DNA from: Thalassobaculum fulvum | GTDB taxonomy: Bacteria > Pseudomonadota > Alphaproteobacteria > Thalassobaculales > Thalassobaculaceae | Assembly: GCF_014652915.1 (NCBI RefSeq) | Contig: NZ_BMZS01000002.1 | Location: 1-44,490, forward strand | Direction of reading: 5' to 3' | Length of the DNA: 44,490 bases | Part shown: piece by piece, positions 16,788 through 24,292 of the stretch | How the letters are laid out: each line of letters starts with the position of its first letter | Position numbering within the stretch: the stretch's first letter is position 1 | Made by a program: the position numbers and the translations under genes | Notes under the pieces: generated by a model | Databases searched by the model: none | What the model saw: the letters and a program-made list of their open reading frames with translations, nothing else | Told to the model about the DNA's origin: nothing

Positions 16788-17164
16788 GCCGTCCCGCCCA
16801 GCCTGCGCAGCGCCGCCTCGGCGTCGGCCCGGATCGCCCGGTCGAGCAGCGGGTCGCCGAGCCGCCTGGTGAGGATCCGGCCGTACACCGCCTGCTGGGC
16901 GCACGGGCTGCGCGGCGACGGCAGGAAGAAGTGCGCGAAGTCGTCGCCGCGCTCGAGCACGAACTGCATCAGCGAATGGTCGTCCTCGTCGCCGGGCGCG
17001 CCCTTGCTGGTGACCAGCCGCACCGAAACGTCGTCCGGCACGGCGATCCCGAGTTCGCGCAGCGCCGGCTTCGGCTCGCTCAGCAACCGACGCTTGAACG
17101 CGGCATCGTCCCACACGATGGCGGTCGAGATCGCGGCGCCGTCGTCCTGTGTCTGTACCGCCAT
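16784..17164 (-). CDS. NHLP-leader-like protein (nitrile-hydratase-alpha-related)
   Basis: In this 126-aa protein, residues 16-84 follow the pattern of the nitrile hydratase leader-peptide (NHLP) family found on RiPP precursors: WDDAAFKRRLLSEPKPAL, RELGIAVPDDVSVRLV, and HFFLPSP closing the domain. The Cys-Ser-Cys metal claw of true nitrile hydratase is absent. The 42-residue tail has a single Cys and is helical rather than a Cys/Ser/Thr-rich core. Its GDPLLDRAIRADAEAALRRLG looks like a degenerate second copy of the first helix pair. It lies 4 bases after paralogue 1 and overlaps paralogue 2 by 4 bases. It may be a precursor peptide, a carrier, or a structural partner of the Coq4-like proteins; none is shown. 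Confidence 0.65.
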   Translation of the reverse strand: MAVQTQDDGAAISTAIVWDDAAFKRRLLSEPKPALRELGIAVPDDVSVRLVTSKGAPGDEDDHSLMQFVLERGDDFAHFFLPSPRSPCAQQAVYGRILTRRLGDPLLDRAIRADAEAALRRLGGTA

Positions 17165-17168
17165 CGCT

Positions 17169-18260
17169 CTACGCCGCCGCCGGCTCTAGCGGACCGGCAT
17201 CGAGCGGGCCGGGCGCGAACGGGCCGGGCGTGGCGTCGGCCGGCGTGGAGTGGCCGGACCCGGTCAGCAGCCCGTTGTAGCCGCCGACCTTCCGGCGCTC
17301 GGGCTCGGAAATCGGCGGCAGGTTGTAGCGGGCCCGCAGCTCGGCCATGTCGACCTCCGCCACCGCCCAGAAATCCCAGCCGTGCACCAGGTCGACCTGG
17401 ACCCGGGCGCCGCGCGCCATCGCCCGGAAATAGTCCTCGGGGTCGAGCAGGCCCTCGGAGATCACGCCGCCGACGATCTGCCGGCCGGCCTGATACGACA
17501 GCAGGCCGAACAGGATCTGGTCCATGCAGGTCTCCTCCTGGGTGCCGCCGACGAAGGCGGTCAGGAGCAGTTCGGCCTCCAGCGCCACCCCGTACTCGGA
17601 CAGCACGTGGTAGACCTCGTGCATGATCCACGGGACGCTCTTCGGGGCACCCGGCAGGGCGATCTCGTGATCGGCGTAGAATCGGTACAGGGTGTGCCCG
17701 AAGCTGCCTTCCGGCAGCGTCGCCAGGCCCTGGTAGCGGGCCAGCATCTCGCGGTTCTTGCGGGCGGTCCCGGCGCCGTGCAGCTGCGGCAGCATCCACC
17801 ACACGAACCGCAGCCAGTCGCGCAGCCCGGCCTTGCCCGACGGCGACCACCAGTCGACAAAGGTCTTCATCAAGGTCAGCGCGATCCGCTTGTTCTGGCC
17901 GCGGGCGGCGCGGCGCAGGATGCCGAGGCCGCGGTCCTCGATGCCGAGTTGGCGGGCCGCCTCCTCGACAACCGCGACCTTCTCCGGGCGCACCCGGCGG
18001 TCGATCACCGCCAGCATCATCATGAGTCGGACGGTCATCCGCCGGATGTCGGGGGCATCCAGCACCGCCGCCAGGCTGGCCGGCAGCGGACCGGCGGTCC
18101 CGGCCGCCGGGCTCTCCTGACCCAGCAGGTGGCGCTGGATGGCATCGATGCTGCGAACCTCGACCGATATCGGGGCGATCCGTCCCTCGGCCGACGCCAC
18201 CGCGTACAGGGCCTGGACGACCGCCGCCAGCTGGGCCGGGCTCGGGTGGACGAGCTTCAT
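17169..18260 (-). CDS. TerB-like/Coq4-like protein, paralogue 1 of 3
   Basis: The 363-aa first gene of the four-gene operon has a TerB-like part with AVIDRRVRPEKVAVVEEAAR (about 84-103), a linker DWWSPSGKAGLRDW, then the Coq4-like part with SFGHTLYRFY, GAPKSVPWIMHEVYHVLSEY and the metal motif H214-E-x-x-H218-x11-E230. CMDQILFGLLSYQAG follows. Unlike the other two it ends in a Pro/Gly/Ala-rich tail of about 30 residues. It is the most divergent of the three (WW for YW, AE for GE in the motif). The start at ATG 18260 is supported by the MKLVHP start shared with MKLLDL and MRIIHP of the paralogues. It is probably expressed from the 140-base gap before it. Confidence 0.75.
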   Translation of the reverse strand: MKLVHPSPAQLAAVVQALYAVASAEGRIAPISVEVRSIDAIQRHLLGQESPAAGTAGPLPASLAAVLDAPDIRRMTVRLMMMLAVIDRRVRPEKVAVVEEAARQLGIEDRGLGILRRAARGQNKRIALTLMKTFVDWWSPSGKAGLRDWLRFVWWMLPQLHGAGTARKNREMLARYQGLATLPEGSFGHTLYRFYADHEIALPGAPKSVPWIMHEVYHVLSEYGVALEAELLLTAFVGGTQEETCMDQILFGLLSYQAGRQIVGGVISEGLLDPEDYFRAMARGARVQVDLVHGWDFWAVAEVDMAELRARYNLPPISEPERRKVGGYNGLLTGSGHSTPADATPGPFAPGPLDAGPLEPAAA

Positions 18261-18400
18261 GATCCGTGCCGATCCGAGTCTGCCATCGGACGCTTCCTGC
18301 GGTCCGCAAAGGGCGCGTTTGCAGCCCTGCGACGGTAGCATTCGGCCGCCGAACCCGTCGAGGTTGAATTTCCCGGCGGAATCGACAGGCGTGCCCGGGA

Positions 18401-19177
18401 TCAGGCGGCGAACGCCCGCAGCTCGACCGCGTCGCCCTCGGCCAGCACCAGCCCTCCGTTCGGCACCTCCTCCCAGGGCTCGGCGCCGTCCGCCTCCAGC
18501 GGCTCCGACACGATGATCGTGTGATCGCCGGAGCGCGCCCAGTACAGGCTCGGCGGCTGATCGTCGCTGGCGTAGCGCACCGCCGCGATCCGCCGCCCGT
18601 CGGTCAGGGCGGCGGTCAGCCGCAGCGGCTCGCTGGCGCCGGCCGCCGCCATCGCGTCCAGCACCCGGCGCGTGGTCCGGGCCAGAGCCTCGCCGATCCC
18701 GGCGCCCTCGCCCAGCCCGTCGGCGAACAGCAGCAGGAAGAACAGCTCGCTGTCGGTCGTGCCCTCGCGCAGACCGTAGCGGGAATCCTCGATGTCCAGC
18801 TCGAGCCGCCGGCGCACCCGGTCGTAGTTGCCGATCTTGCCGTTGTGCATGAACAGCCAGCGGCCGACCACGAACGGGTGGCAGTTGGCGCGGGTGGTGG
18901 CGGTGCCGGTCGAGGCCCGGACATGCGCGAAGAACAGCGGCGACCGGATCTGGTGGCACAGCGAGCGCAGGTTGCGGTCGTTCCAGGCCGGCAGGGTCTC
19001 GCGGTAGACGCCCGGTACGTCGCGGTCGCCGTACCAGCCGAGGCCGAAGCCGTCGCCGTTGGTGGGAACCGTGCCGCGCTGGGCACTCAGCGACTGGCGG
19101 ACCAGCGAGTTCGCCGGCTCCGTCACCAGGGTCTCGAGATAGCGGGGGGCACCGAGGTAGGCGAGCCAGCGGCACAT
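18401..19177 (-). CDS. Class II glutamine amidotransferase (YafJ/EgtC-like)
   Basis: The 258-aa Ntn-hydrolase has nucleophile Cys2 exposed after Met removal (MCRWLAYLGAP). Family motifs follow in order: NGDGFGLGWYG, FFAHVRASTGTAT, NCHPFVVGRWLFMHNGKIGNY and TTDSELFFLLL. It hydrolyses a gamma-glutamyl amide, either glutamine itself or, as in EgtC, a gamma-glutamyl conjugate. No other ergothioneine gene is near; the class V aminotransferase at 27269-28450 is 8 kb away, so the ergothioneine link is weak. It is on the same strand as, and 140 bases ahead of, the Coq4-like operon. The start is ATG 19177. Confidence 0.9.
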   Translation of the reverse strand: MCRWLAYLGAPRYLETLVTEPANSLVRQSLSAQRGTVPTNGDGFGLGWYGDRDVPGVYRETLPAWNDRNLRSLCHQIRSPLFFAHVRASTGTATTRANCHPFVVGRWLFMHNGKIGNYDRVRRRLELDIEDSRYGLREGTTDSELFFLLLFADGLGEGAGIGEALARTTRRVLDAMAAAGASEPLRLTAALTDGRRIAAVRYASDDQPPSLYWARSGDHTIIVSEPLEADGAEPWEEVPNGGLVLAEGDAVELRAFAA

Positions 19178-19244
19178 GCGGTCCTCACTGACGGTCGACG
19201 GCGGGGTGCCATGATACCAGAACCCGCCGTTCCGCAGCGCGCCG

Positions 19245-20282
19245 TCATGCGGCTTCGGGCAGCGCCCCCGGCAAGGCCCGGAACCCGACCAGGCGCTCCG
19301 ACTCCTCGTCCCAGAGCGCGAGCCGGAGGCAGCGCAGACTGCCCCGCAGGGTCAGCCGGCTGACATCCTTCATCTCCGGATGGTCGCGCAGGCACTCCGC
19401 CAGGCGGTAGTTCGGGATCCGGCTCGACAGATGGTGGATGTGGTGGATGCCGATGTCCGCGGTCAGCCAGCGCAGCGGCTGCGGCAGGTCGTAGTAGGAG
19501 CTGCCGTGCACCGCGGCCTCGTGGAAGTCCCACGCGGCGTCGGACCGCCAGTACGTCGTCTCGAACTGGTGCTGCACGTAGAACAGCCAGACCCCGGCAG
19601 CCGCCGACAGCAGGACGATCGGGACATGGACCATCGCCACCTCGGCGAACCCGATCCACAGCCCCATGCCGACCGCCAGGGCCGCGATCGCGCCGTTGGT
19701 GGCGAGCACGCCGGGGATCATGTCGCGGTGCCGGCTCAGCAGGTCCAGCGGCAGGCGATACTTCAGCACGAAGACGTAGAGCGGGCCGACCACCAGCAGC
19801 ACCGCCGGATGGCGATAGATCCGGTAGGCCAGCCGCCGCCATTTCGGCAGCGCGAGGTACTCGCGCACCGTCAGCACGGACACGTCGCCGATGCCCCGCT
19901 TCTCGAGGTTGCCGGAGGTGGCGTGGTGGATGTTGTGGGCGGTGCGCCAGTACCCGTGCGGGGTCAGCGTCAGCACCCCGATGGCGCTCCCCAGCAGGTC
20001 GTTGAGGCGCGCCGACCGGAAGAACGACCGGTGGCCGCAATCGTGCTGGATCATGAACAGTCGCATCAGGAACGCCGCGGCGACCGGCGCCAGCAGGAGC
20101 GTCGCCCAATAGGCCTGCCCGACCGTGAGGCTCATCGCCGCCCACAGCGCCGCGAACGGCACCACCGTCGTCAGCAGCTGCACGACGCTGCGGCGCAGGC
20201 TCGGCTCGCCGTAGGCGGCAGCGATCCGCCGCCAGCGCAGGGCGCGGTCGCGGGTCGTCTCGACCCCGCCCGTCGCGGGCAC
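19245..20282 (-). CDS. Membrane fatty acid desaturase
   Basis: The 345-aa di-iron desaturase of the inner membrane acts on acyl lipids. The three histidine boxes are intact: HDCGH (80-84), HNIHH (116-120) and HHIHH (280-284). The hydrophobic segments between boxes 2 and 3 give the usual four-helix topology. The context LTADIGIHHIHHLSSRIPNYRL is typical of omega-6/delta-12 type bacterial enzymes, but regioselectivity cannot be read. The frame extends to a GTG at 20444, but that extension crosses an 18-bp stem-loop (20389-20430) and has no desaturase homology. I therefore place the start at GTG 20282, with moderate certainty; its ribosome-binding site is weak. Confidence 0.87.
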   Translation of the reverse strand: MPATGGVETTRDRALRWRRIAAAYGEPSLRRSVVQLLTTVVPFAALWAAMSLTVGQAYWATLLLAPVAAAFLMRLFMIQHDCGHRSFFRSARLNDLLGSAIGVLTLTPHGYWRTAHNIHHATSGNLEKRGIGDVSVLTVREYLALPKWRRLAYRIYRHPAVLLVVGPLYVFVLKYRLPLDLLSRHRDMIPGVLATNGAIAALAVGMGLWIGFAEVAMVHVPIVLLSAAAGVWLFYVQHQFETTYWRSDAAWDFHEAAVHGSSYYDLPQPLRWLTADIGIHHIHHLSSRIPNYRLAECLRDHPEMKDVSRLTLRGSLRCLRLALWDEESERLVGFRALPGALPEAA

Positions 20283-20609
20283 GGTCTCGACGCATGAACG
20301 GTGGTTGGTAATCGAGAGATCCCCGTCGTCGGAAACAACCGGCCCCCTTGGTGCCACCGGATCGCGGCAACACCGAGGCAGCCCGCTGCCATACCCCGGC
20401 ACTTGGGGTTTGCCAAGTGCCGGAGTATGGCGGATCATTTCCACAACGGCCCACCGATCGGGGTCTTAGCGTGATCGGGCCGTCCCGCGTCGACGACGCT
20501 CCCGGCGTCCTGGACACCGCAGACCCCCGGACAGCCCATGGACCAGGACGACGACGGTCGCCGTCGGCACCGTGGCGGCCCGCCCATACAGATGGACGGG
20601 AGAAGCGCC
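20283..20609. other. 327-base divergent intergenic region, desaturase to CBS gene
   Basis: The region holds the stem-loop at 20389-20430 and the 5' regions of both divergent genes. An open frame from 20538 would extend the CBS protein by 24 residues of low-complexity Asp/Arg-rich sequence, which I reject. No clear -35/-10 pair was identified. Confidence 0.5.
20389..20430. repeat. 18-bp stem, 6-base loop palindrome
   Basis: Left arm 20389-20406 (CCATACCCCGGCACTTGG) and right arm 20413-20430 (CCAAGTGCCGGAGTATGG) pair at 17 of 18 positions around the loop GGTTTG. There is no T tract, so it is not a classic terminator. It lies in the 5' region of the desaturase message and could be a regulatory RNA hairpin, an inverted operator, or a copy of a dispersed palindrome. 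Confidence 0.85.
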
Positions 20610-21038
20610 ATGTTGGTTTCCGACATCCTCAAGTCCAAAGGCAACAGCGTGGTCTCGGCGCCGCCGTCGATGCCGGTCGCCGATGCCGCGCGCCTTCTGG
20701 CCGACAAGCGCATCGGGTCGATCCTGATCCTCGACGGCGGGAAGGTCGCCGGGATCCTGTCCGAGCGCGACATCGTCCGCACGCTCGCCAGCGAGGGACC
20801 GTCCTGCCTGAACGGCCCGGTATCGCGGCTGATGACCGCCAAGGTCGTCACCTGCTCGCCGTCGCAGACCATCGCGGACGTCATGGAGATGATGACGACC
20901 GGCCGGTTCCGGCACGTTCCGGTGCTCGACGACGGCGAGGTCGCCGGCATGATCTCGATCGGCGACGTGGTCAAGTGGCGGCTGGAGGAGGCGCAGGAAG
21001 AGGTCCGGCAGATGCAGGCCTACGTCGCCGGCGGGTAG
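20610..21038 (+). CDS. CBS-domain-pair protein
   Basis: The 142-aa stand-alone Bateman module has CBS1 (about 8-60: VVSAPPSMPVADAARLL, GSILILDGGKVAGILSERDIVR) and CBS2 (about 72-128: RFRHVPVLDDGEVAGMISIGDVV). SERDIVR and SIGDVV are the usual ends that contact adenine nucleotides. Such proteins sense AMP/ATP or S-adenosyl ligands and regulate partners. The start at ATG 20610 has GGGAG 7 bases upstream. A Glu/Gln-rich tail follows CBS2. The partner is unknown. It is convergent with the aminotransferase gene across a palindromic element. Confidence 0.9.
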   Translation: MLVSDILKSKGNSVVSAPPSMPVADAARLLADKRIGSILILDGGKVAGILSERDIVRTLASEGPSCLNGPVSRLMTAKVVTCSPSQTIADVMEMMTTGRFRHVPVLDDGEVAGMISIGDVVKWRLEEAQEEVRQMQAYVAGG

Positions 21039-21066
21039 CGGCCGGGGACTGGGGCCCATAGCAACG

Positions 21067-21190
21067 GGTGGGTTCCGGATCGACCGCAGGGCGGCCGTCC
21101 GGAATGACGAAAATGAGGGGTGCCGGGCCCCTGCCTTCTTCTTCGTCATTCCGGCCGAAGCGACATCGTCGCGCAGAGCCGGAACCCACC
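21067..21190. repeat. Nested palindromic intergenic repeat element (~124 bp)
   Basis: The outer arms GGTGGGTTCCGG (21067-21078) and CCGGAACCCACC (21179-21190) match perfectly, as do the inner arms CCGGAATGACGAA (21099-21111) and TTCGTCATTCCGG (21142-21154). A small central stem AGGGG/CCCCT (21116-21120, 21128-21132) closes the structure. Elements with CGTCATTCCGG arms are common between genes of alphaproteobacteria and may be non-autonomous mobile sequences. Here it sits between convergent genes and could end transcription in both directions. Confidence 0.85.
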
Positions 21191-21222
21191 GGCCGCTCCG
21201 CCCTTCGTGAAGGAGCCGTCCC

Positions 21223-22434
21223 TCAGAGCGCTCGCACGGCGTCGCGCATGCGCACCAGGGCCTCGTCGAGCAGCGAGCGCGGGCAGGCGATGTTGATGCG
21301 CTCGAAGCCGGCGCCCTCGGGGCCGAAGATGTAGCCCTCGTCGTAGTAGATCTTCGCCTTGTTCAGCATCAGGTCCTCGAGCGCGTCCTGGTCGAGGCCG
21401 AGGCTGCGGCAGTCGAACCACAGCAGGTAGGTGCCCTCGGGCTGGATCACCTTGAACTCCGGCAGCTCGTCCGAGAAGAACTCGGTCATCCGCCGGGCGT
21501 TGCCGGCGACGTACTGCATCACCGCGTCCAGCCACGGCTCGCCCTCACGGTACGCGGCCTCGGTGGCGACGATGCCGAACGGGCTCATCCCCGGCAGGCT
21601 CTGGACCGCCATCGCCTTCTGGAAGCGCTCGCGGATGTCCTTGTTCGGGATGACGATGTTGGAGGTGTGCAGGCCGGCCAGGTTGAAGGTCTTGGACGGC
21701 GCGGTGCACACGATGGTGTTGTCGGCGGCGACCTCGCCCAGGGTGGCGAACGGCGTGAACTTCACCCCCGGGTGCATCAGGTCGCCGTGGATCTCGTCGG
21801 CCACCACCAGCACGCCGTGGCGGGCGCATATCTCGGCCACCGCCTTCAGATCCTCGGGGCTCCAGACCTTGCCGACCGGGTTGTGCGGCGAGCACATGAT
21901 GAACAGCTTGGCCTTCGGGTCGGCGGCCTTGCGCTCCAGATCCTCCAGGTCCATGCGGTAGGTGCCGTTCTCGTACACCAGCCCGTTCGACACGATCTCG
22001 GCGCCGTTGTTGTTGGTCACCCGGAAGAACGGGTAGTAGACCGGCCGCTGGACGATGACCTTGTCGCCCGGCTGGGTGAAGCCGCGCACCACCACGTTCA
22101 GGGTCGGCACCACGCCCGGGGCGGTGACGATCCAGTCCGGCTCGACGTTCCAGCCCTGGCGCCGGGCGAACCAACCGGCGACCGCCTCCAGGTAGCTTTC
22201 GGTCTTGTTGGAATAGCCGAAGATGCCGTGCTCGACCCGCTCGTGCAGCGCCCTGATCACCGGCTCCGGGCAGCGGAAGTCCATGTCGGCGACCCACATC
22301 GCCAGGGTCCGGTCGGCGCCGTGGCGGCGGCTCGGCTTGTCCCAGTGCTGCGGGGTGCCGCCGTGGTTGTGGTACTCCCACTTGACCGAGTTGGTGCCTT
22401 CCCGATCGATCTCGGTGTCGAAGTCGAAGTCCAT
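21223..22434 (-). CDS. MalY/PatB-type PLP-dependent C-S lyase (cystathionine beta-lyase-like aminotransferase)
   Basis: This 403-aa fold-type I PLP enzyme opens with GTNSVKWEYHNHGG, which with WVADMDFRCPEPV is the hallmark of the MalY/PatB subgroup. The PLP lysine is in SKTFNLAGL. The substrate loops SPHNPVGKVWS and VVADEIHGDL are standard. Members cleave the C-S bond of cystathionine or related thioethers to give pyruvate, ammonia and a thiol. The start at ATG 22434 is preceded by AGG at nine bases; the frame runs another 23 codons upstream. It is 72 bases after the nuclease gene on the same strand. Physiological substrate not decidable. Confidence 0.93.
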   Translation of the reverse strand: MDFDFDTEIDREGTNSVKWEYHNHGGTPQHWDKPSRRHGADRTLAMWVADMDFRCPEPVIRALHERVEHGIFGYSNKTESYLEAVAGWFARRQGWNVEPDWIVTAPGVVPTLNVVVRGFTQPGDKVIVQRPVYYPFFRVTNNNGAEIVSNGLVYENGTYRMDLEDLERKAADPKAKLFIMCSPHNPVGKVWSPEDLKAVAEICARHGVLVVADEIHGDLMHPGVKFTPFATLGEVAADNTIVCTAPSKTFNLAGLHTSNIVIPNKDIRERFQKAMAVQSLPGMSPFGIVATEAAYREGEPWLDAVMQYVAGNARRMTEFFSDELPEFKVIQPEGTYLLWFDCRSLGLDQDALEDLMLNKAKIYYDEGYIFGPEGAGFERINIACPRSLLDEALVRMRDAVRAL

Positions 22435-22506
22435 GGTGCGCTGCCTGTGGGTTGGTATTCCTGGAGGGACGGAATCTGTACCGCGCCCCAGCGGGTCGGC
22501 CAAGAC

Positions 22507-23175
22507 CTAGCGACCGGCGGTCGCACACACCCACAGCACGGTGTCGATCCACCAGCCTTCCAGCCGGTCCTCGCTCAGCCCCCAGCGGCGCTTGGTGTCG
22601 CGCCAGCGCTCGACATAGGCGCAGCGATAGCCCCAGGCCGGCGGCAGCCAGGACAGCGGGTCGCCGTCCGCCTTCGAGCGGTTGGCCGAGCGGTCGACCG
22701 CGATCAGCGTGTCGGGATGCGACAGGTCGTTGGCGTAGGCGGTCCGACGCGCCCGGTCCCAGCGGTCGGCGCCGGAGCGGTGCGCTTCGCCGAGCGGCAC
22801 CCGGTGGTCGACGTCGAGGTCGCGCGGGTCGGTGAAGGTCCGGTCGGTGTACGGGTCGTACCAGCGCCCGGCCACCACCTCGCAGCCGTCGGCCGACAGC
22901 CTCGGCGGCGCCAGGCTCTCCTGGATCAGCACCTCGGTGCGGGTGTCCCGGCAGTCGCCGTCGGCGTCGATCCAGTGCGGCCAGTCGGCCCGGTCGAACG
23001 GCCGGGCCACCGGGTACAGCCACTCCGACTGCCGCAGCTCGCCGACGCCGGCGACCGCGATCGCGACCAGCGCGACGATCCGCACGATCCAGCCGGCGCG
23101 GCCGCGCAGCAGGGCGGCCCGCGCCCAGTTCGCTCGGCGCCGGCTCGACTGCCCGGAACGCCCCCGGCGCGCCAT
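22507..23175 (-). CDS. Membrane-anchored or secreted HNH nuclease (DUF1524-like)
   Basis: The 222-aa protein begins with a basic N-terminus and a single hydrophobic segment (about 28-45), then a domain with the HNH-like core DVDHRVPLGEAHRSGA (metal-binding DH), YANDLSHPDTLIAV, NRSKADGDPLSWLPP and Y-C-x-Y-V. This is the arrangement of extracytoplasmic DUF1524/HNH nucleases. The catalytic His pair and the NRSK motif are intact. The two outer Cys (near DCRDT and DGCEV) fit an oxidising periplasmic location. The ATG overlaps the AEC transporter stop by one base (TGATG). Role could be DNA degradation in the envelope; inferred. Confidence 0.82.
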   Translation of the reverse strand: MARRGRSGQSSRRRANWARAALLRGRAGWIVRIVALVAIAVAGVGELRQSEWLYPVARPFDRADWPHWIDADGDCRDTRTEVLIQESLAPPRLSADGCEVVAGRWYDPYTDRTFTDPRDLDVDHRVPLGEAHRSGADRWDRARRTAYANDLSHPDTLIAVDRSANRSKADGDPLSWLPPAWGYRCAYVERWRDTKRRWGLSEDRLEGWWIDTVLWVCATAGR

Positions 23176-24131
23176 CAGTTGAACGCCGGCGGCGGGTACA
23201 GGATCAGCAGCCCGGTGATGGTCAGCATCGCCAGCCCGGTCGACACCAGGATCGCCGCCGATGCGGCGGTCACCTGGACCCCGTAGTGCTGGGCGAACAC
23301 GTACACGTTGGCTCCGACCGGGCAGGCCGCGAACAGCACCGCCGAGTGCACCCAGATCGGATCGACCGGCACCAGCAGCGTCAGGGTCAGGAACACCAGC
23401 GCCGGGTGCACCGCGAGCTTGAGGATCACCATCGCCGAAGCGCTGCCGACGCTGCCGCGCACCCGCCGGTAGGCGAGCGTGGCGCCGAGCGCGAACAGCG
23501 CCGCCGGCGGCCCGGCCTGGCCGAGGAAGCCGAAGGTCTTGGACACCAGCGACGGCACCGGCAGCCCGGCGATCCCCCACAGGATGCCGATCAGCGTCGC
23601 CATGATGATCGGGTTGCGCAGGATCGCGAGGCCCGACGTCTTCGCCGCCGCCAGCCCTGAGGCGGCCCCCTCGCCGTCGCGCGCCCGCGCCACCTCCAGC
23701 ATGGTGGTGATCGCGCTGAACGCCACCACGTCGAGGGTGAACAGCATCAGCGCCGGCACCGCCCCCTGCTCGCCGTGCAGGCCGATCAGCAGAGGCAGGG
23801 CGATCAGCACGCCGTTCGAGAACGACGAGCCGAAGCCCTGCATGACCATGGCCGCGAACGCCTGCCGGAACAGCAGCCCGCCGATGATGGCGCCGGTCAG
23901 GAACACGATCAGCTCGGCCCAGAAATAGCCGAGCAGGAATCGGCCCTGGCCGAGCGAGGTGACGTCGGTCGACGCCATCAGCCGGAACAGCATCGGCGGC
24001 ATGGCGAAGGTGAACACGAACCGGTTCAGCCCGCGCACCGCGTCCTCCGCCAGCATGCGCGTCCGCCCGGCCAGGAAGCCGGCGAAGATCACGGCGAACA
24101 GGGGAACGACGGCGTCGAGGATCGTGGCCAA
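23175..24131 (-). CDS. AEC family permease (auxin efflux carrier-like)
   Basis: The 318-aa membrane protein has about ten hydrophobic segments in two halves. The AEC features are present: VPLFAVIFAGFLAGR at the N-terminus, FTFAMPPMLFRL, a central hydrophilic stretch (ARARDGEGAAS), and CPVGANVYVFAQHYG in the second half. Bacterial members transport malate or other organic acids. The start is TTG 24131, chosen because GGAGG lies 6 bases before it and the conserved first helix would be lost with the next ATG. It is followed directly by the nuclease gene. Substrate unknown. Confidence 0.9.
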   Translation of the reverse strand: MATILDAVVPLFAVIFAGFLAGRTRMLAEDAVRGLNRFVFTFAMPPMLFRLMASTDVTSLGQGRFLLGYFWAELIVFLTGAIIGGLLFRQAFAAMVMQGFGSSFSNGVLIALPLLIGLHGEQGAVPALMLFTLDVVAFSAITTMLEVARARDGEGAASGLAAAKTSGLAILRNPIIMATLIGILWGIAGLPVPSLVSKTFGFLGQAGPPAALFALGATLAYRRVRGSVGSASAMVILKLAVHPALVFLTLTLLVPVDPIWVHSAVLFAACPVGANVYVFAQHYGVQVTAASAAILVSTGLAMLTITGLLILYPPPAFN

Positions 24132-24292
24132 GCGCGGCCTCCGGATGGGAGGCCGACTTCTAGCGGGCGAAGGCGCGGGGCGTCAACGCGGGGGCGTCCT
24201 TCCTCCCCGCCATTCCGATTGCGCCCCGCGCGGTTTCGCTGTAATCGCGCCGCCACTTGCGGCCGTGGCGGGCCTTCGATGGCGGACCTTGG

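Noticed and set aside
14793-17189. A 798-codon plus-strand open frame antisense to the Coq4-like operon
   Set aside because: It mirrors the minus-strand genes, is rich in Arg, Gln, Val and His as expected of antisense of high-GC coding DNA, and has no recognisable domain or ribosome-binding site.
20283-20444. 54-residue N-terminal extension of the desaturase to GTG 20444
   Set aside because: It crosses the 18-bp stem-loop and has no desaturase-like sequence.
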